Shown: one piece after another, positions 1 through 5,700 of the stretch
How the letters are laid out: every line of letters begins with the position of its first letter
How positions within the stretch are numbered: position 1 is the first letter of the stretch
Assembly: GCA_947377705.1 (NCBI GenBank)
Contig: CANCGU010000117.1
Location: forward strand, 1 to 8,078
Length of the DNA stretch: 8,078 nt
Source of the DNA: Comamonadaceae bacterium
GTDB taxonomy: Bacteria; Pseudomonadota; Gammaproteobacteria; Burkholderiales; Burkholderiaceae
Direction of reading: 5' to 3'
Notes under the pieces: model-generated
Database searches by the model: none
Told to the model about the DNA's origin: nothing
The model's input: the letters and a program-made list of their open reading frames with translations, nothing else
Made by a program: the position numbers and the translations under genes

Positions 1-1205
1 GGCACCTCGGCCTCCGCCAAGAGCACGTTCATGTGTCCAGGCATGCGACCCGCCACCGGGTGAATCGCGTATTTCACGCTGATGCCTTTGTGCATCAGCT
101 TCTCTGCCAACTCGTTCACCGCATGCTGCGCACGCGCCACCGCCAAACCGTAGCCAGGCACGATCACCACCGACTCGGCATTGGCCAAAATGTAGGCCGC
201 ATCATCGGCACTGCCACTCTTCACTGGGCGTTGCTCTTGCGCGCCGGCGACGGCCGTGACAGCCTCGGCACCAAAGCCGCCCAAGATCACGCTGAAGAAG
301 GAGCGGTTCATCGCCTTGCACATGATGTAACTCAGAATCGCACCCGAGCTACCCACCAAACTACCCGCAATGATGAGCATGCTGTTGTTGAGCGAGAAGC
401 CAATGCCCGCTGCCGCCCAACCCGAGTAGCTGTTGAGCATGGACACCACCACTGGCATGTCCGCACCGCCGATCGGGATGATGATGAGCACGCCCATCAC
501 AAACGACAAAGCGAGCATGGCGAAGAACGCACTCCAGCTTTCGGTCGCCACAAACATCAAACCCAAACCGATGGTGACCAAACCCAACACGAGGTTGAGC
601 ATGTGTTGACCCGCAAAACTCACCGGCGTGCCCTGGAACAAACGGAATTTGTACTTGCCCGAGAGCTTGCCGAACGCAATCACCGAGCCACTGAAGGTGA
701 TCGCACCGATGGCCGCACCGAGGAACAGCTCTAAGCGGTTACCGGCTGGAATAGGAAAGCGCTGCATCATCTCAGTGATGACCACGCCCGACGTCGTTTG
801 CACCTTGGTGATCAACTCTTGCGGGGCGGGTGTGATGCCAAACGCCCAAGGCTCTGCCACCGCCGCCACGCCGATGAACACCGCAGCCAAACCAATCATG
901 CTGTGCATGAAGGCCACCAGCTCTGGCATTTTGGTCATCTCCACGCGTTGTGCCATGAGGGTACCGGCACCGCCACCGACCACGAGGCCCGCTAAAACCC
1001 AGCCCATCCCCATGCTCGAACCCGACAGCTTCACAATCAACGCCGCCGTGGTCAGCACGGCAATCGTCATGCCCGTCATGCCAAATACGTTGCCGCGAAT
1101 CGATGTGGTGGGATGGCTCAGGCCTTTGAGCGCCTGAATGAAACACACACTCGCCACCAAGTACATCAAGGTGACGAGGTTCATTGAAACAAAGTCCATG
1201 TTCAT
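1..1205 (-). CDS. pntB: NAD(P) transhydrogenase subunit beta (PntB), 3' end outside window
   Basis: This is the beta subunit of the inner-membrane proton-translocating transhydrogenase, which drives hydride transfer from NADH to NADP+ with the proton gradient. About 401 residues are visible; the family is about 460 long, so roughly the last 60, including the final part of the NADP(H)-binding domain III, lie beyond the left edge. Residues 1 to about 280 form the multi-helix membrane domain II. H101, in MPELVAFMHS, aligns with E. coli PntB His91 of the proton path, and GGADMPVVVSMLNSYSGWAA is a hallmark block. Domain III begins after a linker and shows the nucleotide-binding GYGLAVARAQ at residue 351 and HPVAGRMPGHMNVLLAEAEV up to the edge. 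The start is the ATG at 1205-1203. It overlaps the pntA2 stop as ATGA and sits 6 nt after AGGAGA. A second in-frame ATG two codons later (1199) is less well placed. The frame is intact. Confidence 0.97.
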   Translation of the reverse strand, partial: MNMDFVSMNLVTLMYLVASVCFIQALKGLSHPTTSIRGNVFGMTGMTIAVLTTAALIVKLSGSSMGMGWVLAGLVVGGGAGTLMAQRVEMTKMPELVAFMHSMIGLAAVFIGVAAVAEPWAFGITPAPQELITKVQTTSGVVITEMMQRFPIPAGNRLELFLGAAIGAITFSGSVIAFGKLSGKYKFRLFQGTPVSFAGQHMLNLVLGLVTIGLGLMFVATESWSAFFAMLALSFVMGVLIIIPIGGADMPVVVSMLNSYSGWAAAGIGFSLNNSMLIIAGSLVGSSGAILSYIMCKAMNRSFFSVILGGFGAEAVTAVAGAQEQRPVKSGSADDAAYILANAESVVIVPGYGLAVARAQHAVNELAEKLMHKGISVKYAIHPVAGRMPGHMNVLLAEAEV

Positions 1206-1525
1206 GCTTTGTCTCCTGCCGCAGCTTTAGCGGGTTTGTCTTTTTTCCTAAACATTTCCAGCATGCGACGCGTGACCATAAAGCCACCAAACACGTTGAC
1301 CGCCGCCAGCGCCACCGCCAACACACCCATGGTTTTACCCAGCGTGGTTTGCGTCATGGCCGCAGCCAGCATGGCGCCCACAATGACGATGGCTGAGATG
1401 GCATTGGTCACCGCCATGAGCGGGGTGTGCAAGGCAGGGGTCACGGTCCAAACGACGTGGTAACCCACGTAGATGGCCAAGACAAAAATAATCAAGTTGA
1501 CGAGGGTGGGAGAGACTGCATCCAT
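1202..1525 (-). CDS. pntAB: NAD(P) transhydrogenase subunit alpha part 2 (PntA2 / PntAB), membrane portion
   Basis: This 107-residue protein is the membrane-embedded C-terminal part of the transhydrogenase alpha subunit, a separate polypeptide in split-alpha enzymes such as that of Rhodospirillum rubrum. Three hydrophobic helices are visible at about residues 8-26, 38-56 and 67-85, followed by a short basic, alanine-rich tail (FRKKDKPAKAAAGDKA). The block TPALHTPLMAVTNAIS between helices 1 and 2 is the family signature. With PntB it builds the proton channel, and it docks the soluble NAD(H)-binding subunit PntA1. The gene starts 16 nt after the pntA1 stop, has its own GAGGAA 6 nt before the ATG, and overlaps pntB by 4 nt. 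Its length is normal for the split form. The split is not a frameshift, because each part has its own stop, ribosome binding site and start. Confidence 0.96.
   Translation of the reverse strand: MDAVSPTLVNLIIFVLAIYVGYHVVWTVTPALHTPLMAVTNAISAIVIVGAMLAAAMTQTTLGKTMGVLAVALAAVNVFGGFMVTRRMLEMFRKKDKPAKAAAGDKA
1212..1217 (-). promoter_or_regulatory. Ribosome binding site of pntB, inside the pntA2 3' end
   Basis: AGGAGA lies 6 nt before the ATG at 1205. It is embedded in the last codons of pntA2, and with the ATGA overlap it fixes the pntB start and implies translational coupling of the two membrane subunits. Confidence 0.85.
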
Positions 1526-1531
1526 GTGTTG

Positions 1532-1537
1532 TTCCTC
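1532..1537 (-). promoter_or_regulatory. Ribosome binding site of pntA2
   Basis: GAGGAA, in the 16-nt pntA1-pntA2 gap, lies 6 nt before the ATG at 1525. It supports pntA2 as an independently initiated gene rather than a broken C-terminus of pntA1. Confidence 0.8.
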
Positions 1538-1541
1538 GTTT

Positions 1542-2672
1542 TTATTTCTTCACCACCGCGCCATCGCGGGTGACTAAGCAAGCGGCCACGATGTCGTCTT
1601 CTAGATCGATGTGCAACGCACCTTCTTTGTTGATGACGAGCTTCAAGAAGTCGAGCACGTTGCGCGCGTAAAGGGCGCTGGCGTCGGCGGCCACCAGGGC
1701 CGGCAAGTTGGTTTCGCCCACAATCGTTACGCCGTGCTTGATGACGGTCTTGCCGGCTTCGGTCAGCGGGCAATTGCCATCGGTACCGTTGGCGCCTTTG
1801 CCTGCCGCAATGTCAATGATGACCGCGCCTGGCTTCATGGCCTTGACCATGTCTTCGGTCACCAGCACAGGGGCTGCGCGACCGGGAATGAGCGCCGTGG
1901 TGATGACGATGTCTGCGATTGCCACACGCTTGGCCACTTCGACCTTTTGACGGTCCAACCAGCTTTGCGGCATGGGGCGGGCATAACCTCCCACGCCTTC
2001 GGCAGCATCCTTTTCATCTTGACTTTCAAACGGTACGTCGATGAATTTCGCGCCGAGTGACTCCACTTGTTCTTTCACGCTGGGGCGCACGTCGGTCGCT
2101 TCAATCACTGCACCCAAACGCTTGGCGGTGGCAATGGCTTGCAAGCCCGCCACCCCCACACCGAGGATGACCACACGAGCGGCTTTGACCGTTCCTGCCG
2201 CCGTCATCAACATGGGGAAGAAGCGTTGGTATTTGTCAGCTGCCAGCATGACGGCTTTGTAGCCTGCGATGTTGGCCTGTGAGGACAACACGTCCATGCT
2301 TTGTGCACGGGTGGTGCGGGGTGCGGCTTCTAAAGCAAAACCTGTGGCACCCGCCGTCGCTAAGCGTTGCAGGCCTTGTGCATGGAAGGGCTCCAACATA
2401 CCCACCACCGTACTGCCGGACTTGATGCTTGCGGCCTCAGCGGCTTCGGGGGCGCGCACCTTGAGCACCAAATCACAACCCCAAGCGCCAGCGGCATCGA
2501 CCACCTCGGCACCCGCCGCCACATAAGCCGCATCTGGCACGCTGGCGGCAACACCTGCCCCAGCTTGCACGCGGACGTTGTGCCCTTGGGAAATGAGTTT
2601 TTTGGCCGTCTCAGGCGTGACGGCCACACGGGTCTCACCTGCCGTCGTCTCGGCGGGAACACCTATCAACAT
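1542..2672 (-). CDS. pntAA: NAD(P) transhydrogenase subunit alpha part 1 (PntA1 / PntAA), NAD(H)-binding domain I
   Basis: This 376-residue soluble domain I binds NAD(H) on the cytoplasmic face and exchanges hydride with NADP(H) held by PntB domain III. It belongs to the alanine dehydrogenase / PNT family. The N-terminal half has GVPAET and RVAVTPETAKKL. The loop PRTTRAQSMDVLSSQANIAG supplies R119, Q124, D127 and S130, matching the R. rubrum catalytic-site residues Arg127, Gln132, Asp135 and Ser138. The Rossmann motif GVGVAGLQAIATAKRLGA is at residues 171-188, followed by EATDVRP. ITTALIPGRAAPVL and IDIAAGKGANGTDGNCPLTE complete the fold. I chose the ATG at 2672 because MLIGVPAE is the normal family N-terminus and GAGGAG lies 6 nt upstream; an in-frame ATG at 2717 would add 15 unconserved residues. 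This is the first gene of the pntA1-pntA2-pntB operon, and its promoter must lie in the 102-nt gap to the divergent nudJ gene, where I see no convincing -35/-10 pair on this strand. Confidence 0.97.
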   Translation of the reverse strand: MLIGVPAETTAGETRVAVTPETAKKLISQGHNVRVQAGAGVAASVPDAAYVAAGAEVVDAAGAWGCDLVLKVRAPEAAEAASIKSGSTVVGMLEPFHAQGLQRLATAGATGFALEAAPRTTRAQSMDVLSSQANIAGYKAVMLAADKYQRFFPMLMTAAGTVKAARVVILGVGVAGLQAIATAKRLGAVIEATDVRPSVKEQVESLGAKFIDVPFESQDEKDAAEGVGGYARPMPQSWLDRQKVEVAKRVAIADIVITTALIPGRAAPVLVTEDMVKAMKPGAVIIDIAAGKGANGTDGNCPLTEAGKTVIKHGVTIVGETNLPALVAADASALYARNVLDFLKLVINKEGALHIDLEDDIVAACLVTRDGAVVKK

Positions 2673-2678
2673 GCGCTT

Positions 2679-2684
2679 CTCCTC
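2679..2684 (-). promoter_or_regulatory. Ribosome binding site of pntA1 (decides the start)
   Basis: GAGGAG, 6 nt before the ATG at 2672, selects that start over the in-frame ATG at 2717. Confidence 0.85.
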
Positions 2685-2774
2685 GTGTGAGTACTTATTT
2701 TTGTCAGAGTGATGCAAGGTTACACGACTTTACAAAGGCGGCAGAGACGGATTTACCCGAAAGATAATGCGCGG

Positions 2775-3275
2775 ATGAATAAACGTTGGAAACCCAGTGT
2801 CACCGTCGCCGCCATCATTGCGCGCGAGGGTCGTTATCTGCTCATCGAAGAGCATACGCCCGAAGGTTTGCGCCTGAACAACCCCGCCGGCCACCTCGAC
2901 CCAGGTGAATCCCCCGAAGACGGCTGCGCACGCGAAGCATTCGAAGAAACCACCTTCACCTTCAAACCCACAGAGATGGTGGGTATCTATATGTCTCGTC
3001 TGCTGCGCCCCGCCCGCGAAGGGTACGCTGCCGAAGACGTGACCTACTTGCGCTTGGCTTATTGCGGCGATTTGGGCGAACAAGTCGTGGGCGCCAAACT
3101 GGACAAAGGCATCGTGCGCACCCTGTGGATGACGCCCGAAGAAATACGCGCGAACGCGCACCGCCTGCGCAGCCCCTTGGTGCTGCGTTGCATGGAAGAC
3201 CACTTGGCTGGACAACGTTTTCCGTTAGGCCTGATTTACACAGACCCCAGTGTGCTGAGCGCCACAAAGGGATAA
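2775..3275 (+). CDS. nudJ: Nudix hydrolase, NudJ (YmfB)-like
   Basis: This 166-residue protein is a Mg2+-dependent pyrophosphohydrolase of the Nudix superfamily. E. coli NudJ acts on thiamin-related pyrophosphates such as HMP-PP and on nucleoside phosphates; the substrate here is inferred, not shown. NudJ-like features are [10 protein letters not shown] near the N-terminus, [20 protein letters not shown] leading into the Nudix box, and a C-terminal [20 protein letters not shown] resembling the SPLV...QRYPL end of E. coli NudJ. The Nudix box spans G39 to F61, with E45, R53, E54, E57 and E58 present. The usual glycine after EEx is Thr (EETTF, T60). The start at 2775 matches the family N-terminus; the in-frame ATG at 2709 adds 22 residues without similarity. 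No clear Shine-Dalgarno precedes 2775. mnmA begins 7 nt after the stop, the same pairing as nudJ-mnmA in E. coli. Confidence 0.9.
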   Translation: MNKRWKPSVTVAAIIAREGRYLLIEEHTPEGLRLNNPAGHLDPGESPEDGCAREAFEETTFTFKPTEMVGIYMSRLLRPAREGYAAEDVTYLRLAYCGDLGEQVVGAKLDKGIVRTLWMTPEEIRANAHRLRSPLVLRCMEDHLAGQRFPLGLIYTDPSVLSATKG

Positions 3276-3282
3276 TTGCCCC

Positions 3283-4410
3283 ATGGCAAATAACAAACGT
3301 GTGGTGGTGGGCTTGAGCGGCGGCGTGGACTCGGCCGTCAGTGCCTACTTGTTGAAACAACAAGGCTACGACGTTGTCGGTATTTTCATGAAAAACTGGG
3401 AAGACGATGACGACAGCGAATACTGCTCGTCCAACATCGACTTCGTCGACGCCGCCGCCGTGGCCGACGTGATTGGCATTGAGATTGAACACGTCAACTT
3501 TGCCGCTGAATACAAAGACCGCGTGTTTGCCGAGTTCTTGCGCGAATACCAAGGCGGCCGCACGCCCAACCCCGACATCTTGTGTAACGCTGAAATCAAG
3601 TTCAAAGCGTTCTTAGACCACGCCATGCGCCTTGGCGCTGAAAAAATTGCCACTGGCCACTACTGCCGTGTGCGCGAAGTGGCCGGCGAGTTTCAACTGC
3701 TCAAAGGCTTGGATCCGAGCAAAGACCAAAGCTACTTTTTGCACCGCTTGAACCAAGCGCAACTGTCTAAAACTTTATTCCCCGTGGGCGAGCTGCGCAA
3801 AACCGAAGTGCGCCGAATTGCGGATGAAATTGGCTTGCCCAACGCCAAGAAAAAAGACTCCACTGGCATTTGCTTTATCGGCGAGCGCCCTTTCCGTGAG
3901 TTTTTAAACCGCTACATCGCCAACGAGCCTGGACCCATCAAAGATGAGCGAGGCCGCAAAATTGGCACACATGTGGGCCTGAGCTTTTACACACTCGGCC
4001 AGCGTCAAGGCTTAGGCATTGGCGGCTTGAAGGAGAAGGGCGCACAGCGCGGTGGCGGCGAACACCAGCCGTGGTTTGTAGCCCGCAAAGACTTGGCCAC
4101 GAACACCTTGTATGTTGTACAAGGCCATGACCACCCTTGGTTGCTTTACGGCTCGCTGCACGCCGACGACCTAAGCTGGTGCGCCCCGCATCAGCCAGCA
4201 CCCGGCCGGTACGCCGCCAAAACCCGCTACCGCCAAGCCGATGCGCCGTGCGAGCTGAGCTACAACGACGAAGGCGAGCTGGTGCTTGACTTTGATGATC
4301 CTCAGTGGGCCGTCACGCCCGGCCAATCGGCGGTGTTGTATGACGGTGAGGTGTGTATGGGCGGCGGGGTCATTGCCAGCGCTGCAGCGCTGAACACAAC
4401 CCCTGCCTGA
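3283..4410 (+). CDS. mnmA: tRNA-specific 2-thiouridylase MnmA
   Basis: MnmA thiolates U34 of the glutamate, lysine and glutamine tRNAs to s2U. It uses ATP to adenylate the base and sulfur relayed through the Tus system to a cysteine persulfide. The 375-residue product is full length and intact. The ATP-pyrophosphatase P-loop SGGVDS is at residues 12-17. [12 protein letters not shown] carries the first catalytic cysteine, C101 (E. coli Cys102). GHYCRV and [13 protein letters not shown] form the tRNA-binding/adenylation core. [17 protein letters not shown] carries the persulfide cysteine C197 (E. coli Cys199). [16 protein letters not shown] opens the central domain, and a C-terminal beta-barrel follows ([19 protein letters not shown]). 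A glycine-rich stretch at about 250-260 ([13 protein letters not shown]) is slightly longer than in E. coli. The gene is probably cotranscribed with nudJ. AAAGGG, 11 nt before the ATG and overlapping the nudJ end, is a plausible ribosome binding site. Confidence 0.98.
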   Translation: MANNKRVVVGLSGGVDSAVSAYLLKQQGYDVVGIFMKNWEDDDDSEYCSSNIDFVDAAAVADVIGIEIEHVNFAAEYKDRVFAEFLREYQGGRTPNPDILCNAEIKFKAFLDHAMRLGAEKIATGHYCRVREVAGEFQLLKGLDPSKDQSYFLHRLNQAQLSKTLFPVGELRKTEVRRIADEIGLPNAKKKDSTGICFIGERPFREFLNRYIANEPGPIKDERGRKIGTHVGLSFYTLGQRQGLGIGGLKEKGAQRGGGEHQPWFVARKDLATNTLYVVQGHDHPWLLYGSLHADDLSWCAPHQPAPGRYAAKTRYRQADAPCELSYNDEGELVLDFDDPQWAVTPGQSAVLYDGEVCMGGGVIASAAALNTTPA

Positions 4411-4416
4411 GTTGCC

Positions 4417-4433
4417 CGCGGCTCAATGCCGCG
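4417..4433 (+). terminator. Weak hairpin after mnmA
   Basis: CGCGGC (4417-4422) and GCCGCG (4428-4433) form a 6-bp GC-only stem around a 5-nt TCAAT loop, starting 7 nt after the mnmA stop. It is followed by TTGGCTTTACTT, a poor U-tract, so termination would be inefficient. It sits between convergent genes, where a terminator is expected, but on the minus strand no T-run follows. Confidence 0.4.
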
Positions 4434-4439
4434 TTGGCT

Positions 4440-4694
4440 TTACTTGATAACGGCTGCAGCAGCAGGCGCTTTGGCTTCCACTTTCTTGGTGGCATCGGTC
4501 TTCACAACAGCGGCTTTTTCTTTCACCATTTTTTTAGCTTCGGCTTTAGCAACTGGCGCAGCTTGCGCCTTAGCAGTTGCAGCGGGCACAGCTGGTGCGG
4601 CGGTTGCAGGTGTTGCCACTGGTGCAACCGGTGAGGTTGCGAACGCGGCAGCAGAGAACGCACCAACGATCAAAGAGGCAATCAACTTGTTCAT
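4440..4694 (-). CDS. Small exported Ala/Lys/Pro-rich protein of unknown function
   Basis: I do not recognise a named family. The 84-residue product begins with a clear Sec-type signal peptide (MNKL, hydrophobic core IASLIVGAF, AAAFA, probable cut after A19). The mature part, about 65 residues, is low-complexity. Residues 20-48 are Ala/Pro/Thr/Val; residues 49-75 are Ala/Lys with scattered Glu; the tail is Ala-rich. The mature chain has no aromatic residue and no cysteine, and carries 11 Lys against 4 acidic residues, so it should be basic, soluble and largely disordered or helical in the periplasm. It is probably real rather than a chance frame: signal peptide, AAAGGAAA 6 nt before the ATG, and a gene-sized gap upstream. 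It is convergent with mnmA (29 nt between stops) and divergent from the 68-residue gene at 4892. A cell-surface, DNA-binding or polyanion-binding role would be a guess. Confidence 0.75.
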   Translation of the reverse strand: MNKLIASLIVGAFSAAAFATSPVAPVATPATAAPAVPAATAKAQAAPVAKAEAKKMVKEKAAVVKTDATKKVEAKAPAAAAVIK

Positions 4695-4713
4695 ACAAAA
4701 TTTCCTTTGAGGT

Positions 4714-4744
4714 TTTGAACAACTCCAACATCGGAGTGATCAAA
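4714..4744 (-). promoter_or_regulatory. Stem-loop in the presumed 5' leader of the exported small protein
   Basis: On the minus strand TTTGA/TCAAA (outer, 5 bp) and ACTCC/GGAGT (inner, 5 bp) pair, separated by a 2x3-nt internal loop and closed by a 6-nt loop. The structure ends about 5 nt before the ribosome binding site at 4708-4701. It could stabilise the mRNA 5' end or tune translation. The pairing is seen directly; the function is inferred. Confidence 0.4.
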
Positions 4745-4766
4745 CAACGGGGGCTAATACACACCT

Positions 4767-4798
4767 GTTGACGCAAATATTTAATTATTTTGGTCAAC
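4767..4798. repeat. Inverted repeat GTTGAC-N20-GTCAAC in a divergent control region
   Basis: GTTGAC (4767-4772) and GTCAAC (4793-4798) are perfect 6-bp inverted arms around 20 nt made almost wholly of A and T. It lies between two divergent small genes. An overlapping pair, ACGCAAA (4771-4777) and TTTGCGT (4802-4808), is also inverted. Such an arrangement suits a dimeric regulator or an AT-rich promoter core, but the arms are short and could arise by chance. Confidence 0.35.
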
Positions 4799-4802
4799 GT
4801 TT

Positions 4803-4831
4803 TTGCGTGCGTTTCGTTGTGCCGCTCTAAC
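4803..4831 (+). promoter_or_regulatory. Candidate sigma70 promoter for the 68-residue gene
   Basis: TTGCGT (4803-4808), a 17-nt spacer and TCTAAC (4826-4831) match the consensus at 3/6 and 4/6 positions. It would start transcription near 4838, giving a leader of about 54 nt. The match is weak, and the support comes from spacing and position, downstream of an AT-rich patch. Confidence 0.25.
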
Positions 4832-4891
4832 TAAAACGCCAAATTTGCCAATAGACTTCTCACATGTCTTCTCTTTCTCACTTCTTCGCTT

Positions 4892-5098
4892 ATGCCTAAT
4901 TGGGGCGTCTTCGTTGCACGCTTACTCAGCGCCATAGGCTCGTGGTTAGACGCGAGCAATTTGCGCAACCGCGTCTACAAGCTGGAACAAGAAAACGACA
5001 TCATGCGCGTGGCGCTGGACGACATTCAACGCATGGACGCCGAAGGGCGCATCGGATGGATTGCGCAAGAGACTTTGCACAACGTCAAAAGATACTGA
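4892..5098 (+). CDS. Small hypothetical protein with amphipathic helix and coiled coil
   Basis: I do not recognise this 68-residue protein. Residues 4-20 (NWGVFVARLLSAIGSWL) can form an amphipathic helix with W4, F7, L11, I15 and W18 along one face, suggesting membrane-surface association. Residues 24-47 look like a short coiled coil (L24, V28, L31, then the polar run EQEND and hydrophobics I37, M38, V40, L42, I45). The C-terminus is mixed and ends in KRY. There is no signal peptide, cysteine pair or DNA-binding motif. The ATG at 4892 is the only good in-frame start, since the frame is closed by TAA at 4832-4834. No Shine-Dalgarno precedes it. The gene is monocistronic, with a strong terminator starting 18 nt after its stop, which favours a real transcription unit. 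The reading frame could still be fortuitous. Confidence 0.6.
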   Translation: MPNWGVFVARLLSAIGSWLDASNLRNRVYKLEQENDIMRVALDDIQRMDAEGRIGWIAQETLHNVKRY

Positions 5099-5116
5099 TC
5101 ACGGACACATACGTAA

Positions 5117-5148
5117 AAAAACCGACTGGCTCACGCCCGTCGGTTTTT
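5117..5148. terminator. Strong bidirectional rho-independent terminator
   Basis: AAAAACCGAC (5117-5126) pairs with GTCGGTTTTT (5139-5148). Inside the 12-nt loop, GGC and GCC can pair further across a T-C mismatch. The plus-strand U-tract follows the stem at 5144-5148; on the minus strand the run of A at 5115-5121 reads as seven U. It ends both the 68-residue gene (plus, stop 5098) and ssb (minus, stop 5176). Confidence 0.9.
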
Positions 5149-5175
5149 GTTGCTTGCTAAGTTTGTAGCGACAAC

Positions 5176-5673
5176 TTAGAAGGGAATGTCGTCATCCATG
5201 TCGTCAAAGCCACCCTTAGCCGGCGCAGCTGCCGCTGGGCGTTGCGCAGCTGGTGCTGCAGCGCGCGGTGCAGCTGCTGGGCGGCTGTAGCCACCGCCGC
5301 CTTCTTCGCCACCACCGCTAGGGCCGCCCATGCCTTCGCGGCCGCCCAAGAGTTGCAACTCAGTGGCAATGATGTCCACGGTGTTTTTTTCCACGCCGGT
5401 GGTTTTGTCGGTGTACACGCCGTATTTCAAGCGGCCTTCCACGTAGATGGGGCGGCCTTTTTTGACGTATTCGCCAGCGATCTCGGCCAAGCGGTCATAA
5501 AACGTGACGCGATGCCATTGGGTGTCTTCAATCATCTCGCCGCTGTTTTTGTCTTTGCGACGGCTGGATGTCGCCACGCTCACATTGGCCACGGCTTGGC
5601 CGCTGGGCAAGTAGCGCACTTCGGGGTCGCGGCCACAGTTGCCGACGAGGATGACTTTGTTAACGGATGCCAT
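5176..5673 (-). CDS. ssb: Single-stranded DNA-binding protein SSB
   Basis: SSB binds and protects single-stranded DNA during replication, repair and recombination and recruits partner proteins through its C-terminal tip. The 165-residue product has an N-terminal OB fold at residues 1 to about 110 ([20 protein letters not shown], then [45 protein letters not shown]). A Gly-rich then Ala/Pro-rich disordered linker spans about 113-155, and the acidic tip DDMDDDIPF ends in the canonical DDIPF. W53 matches the DNA-stacking Trp54 of E. coli; positions equivalent to Trp40 and Trp88 appear to be Arg and Tyr. The start at 5673 has GGAGGAA 7 nt upstream. The gene follows the MFS gene by 27 nt and probably shares its transcript. 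I see no LexA-type operator. Confidence 0.98.
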   Translation of the reverse strand: MASVNKVILVGNCGRDPEVRYLPSGQAVANVSVATSSRRKDKNSGEMIEDTQWHRVTFYDRLAEIAGEYVKKGRPIYVEGRLKYGVYTDKTTGVEKNTVDIIATELQLLGGREGMGGPSGGGEEGGGGYSRPAAAPRAAAPAAQRPAAAAPAKGGFDDMDDDIPF

Positions 5674-5680
5674 GGGTAAA

Positions 5681-5687
5681 TTCCTCC
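5681..5687 (-). promoter_or_regulatory. Ribosome binding site of ssb
   Basis: GGAGGAA, the strongest Shine-Dalgarno in the window, lies 7 nt before the ATG at 5673 inside the 27-nt MFS-ssb gap. It allows high SSB output even from a shared mRNA. Confidence 0.85.
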
Positions 5688-5700
5688 AGATAGGGGCTAA

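Noticed and set aside
33..734. Long plus-strand frame of 233 codons
   Set aside because: It lies antisense to pntB, whose conserved blocks are unambiguous. The product is His/Arg/Thr-rich with no recognisable domain, typical of a shadow frame.
1526..1541. Break in PntA as a possible frameshift or pseudogene
   Set aside because: The two parts have separate stops, starts and ribosome binding sites, and their sizes match the known split-alpha transhydrogenase.
2673..2717. N-terminal extension of PntA1 from the ATG at 2717
   Set aside because: The added 15 residues (rich in H, K, E) are unlike the family, and the strong ribosome binding site at 2679-2684 points to 2672.
2709..2774. N-terminal extension of the Nudix protein from the ATG at 2709
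   Set aside because: It adds 22 basic residues without family resemblance; NudJ homologues begin close to KPxVTVA.
2962..3552. Minus-strand frame of 196 codons spanning nudJ and mnmA
   Set aside because: It is antisense to two well-conserved genes, crosses their boundary and has no ribosome binding site or domain.
4440..4694. Tandem repeats in the Ala-rich gene
   Set aside because: The GCA/GCT/GCC alternation is low-complexity Ala coding; I see no regular repeat unit.
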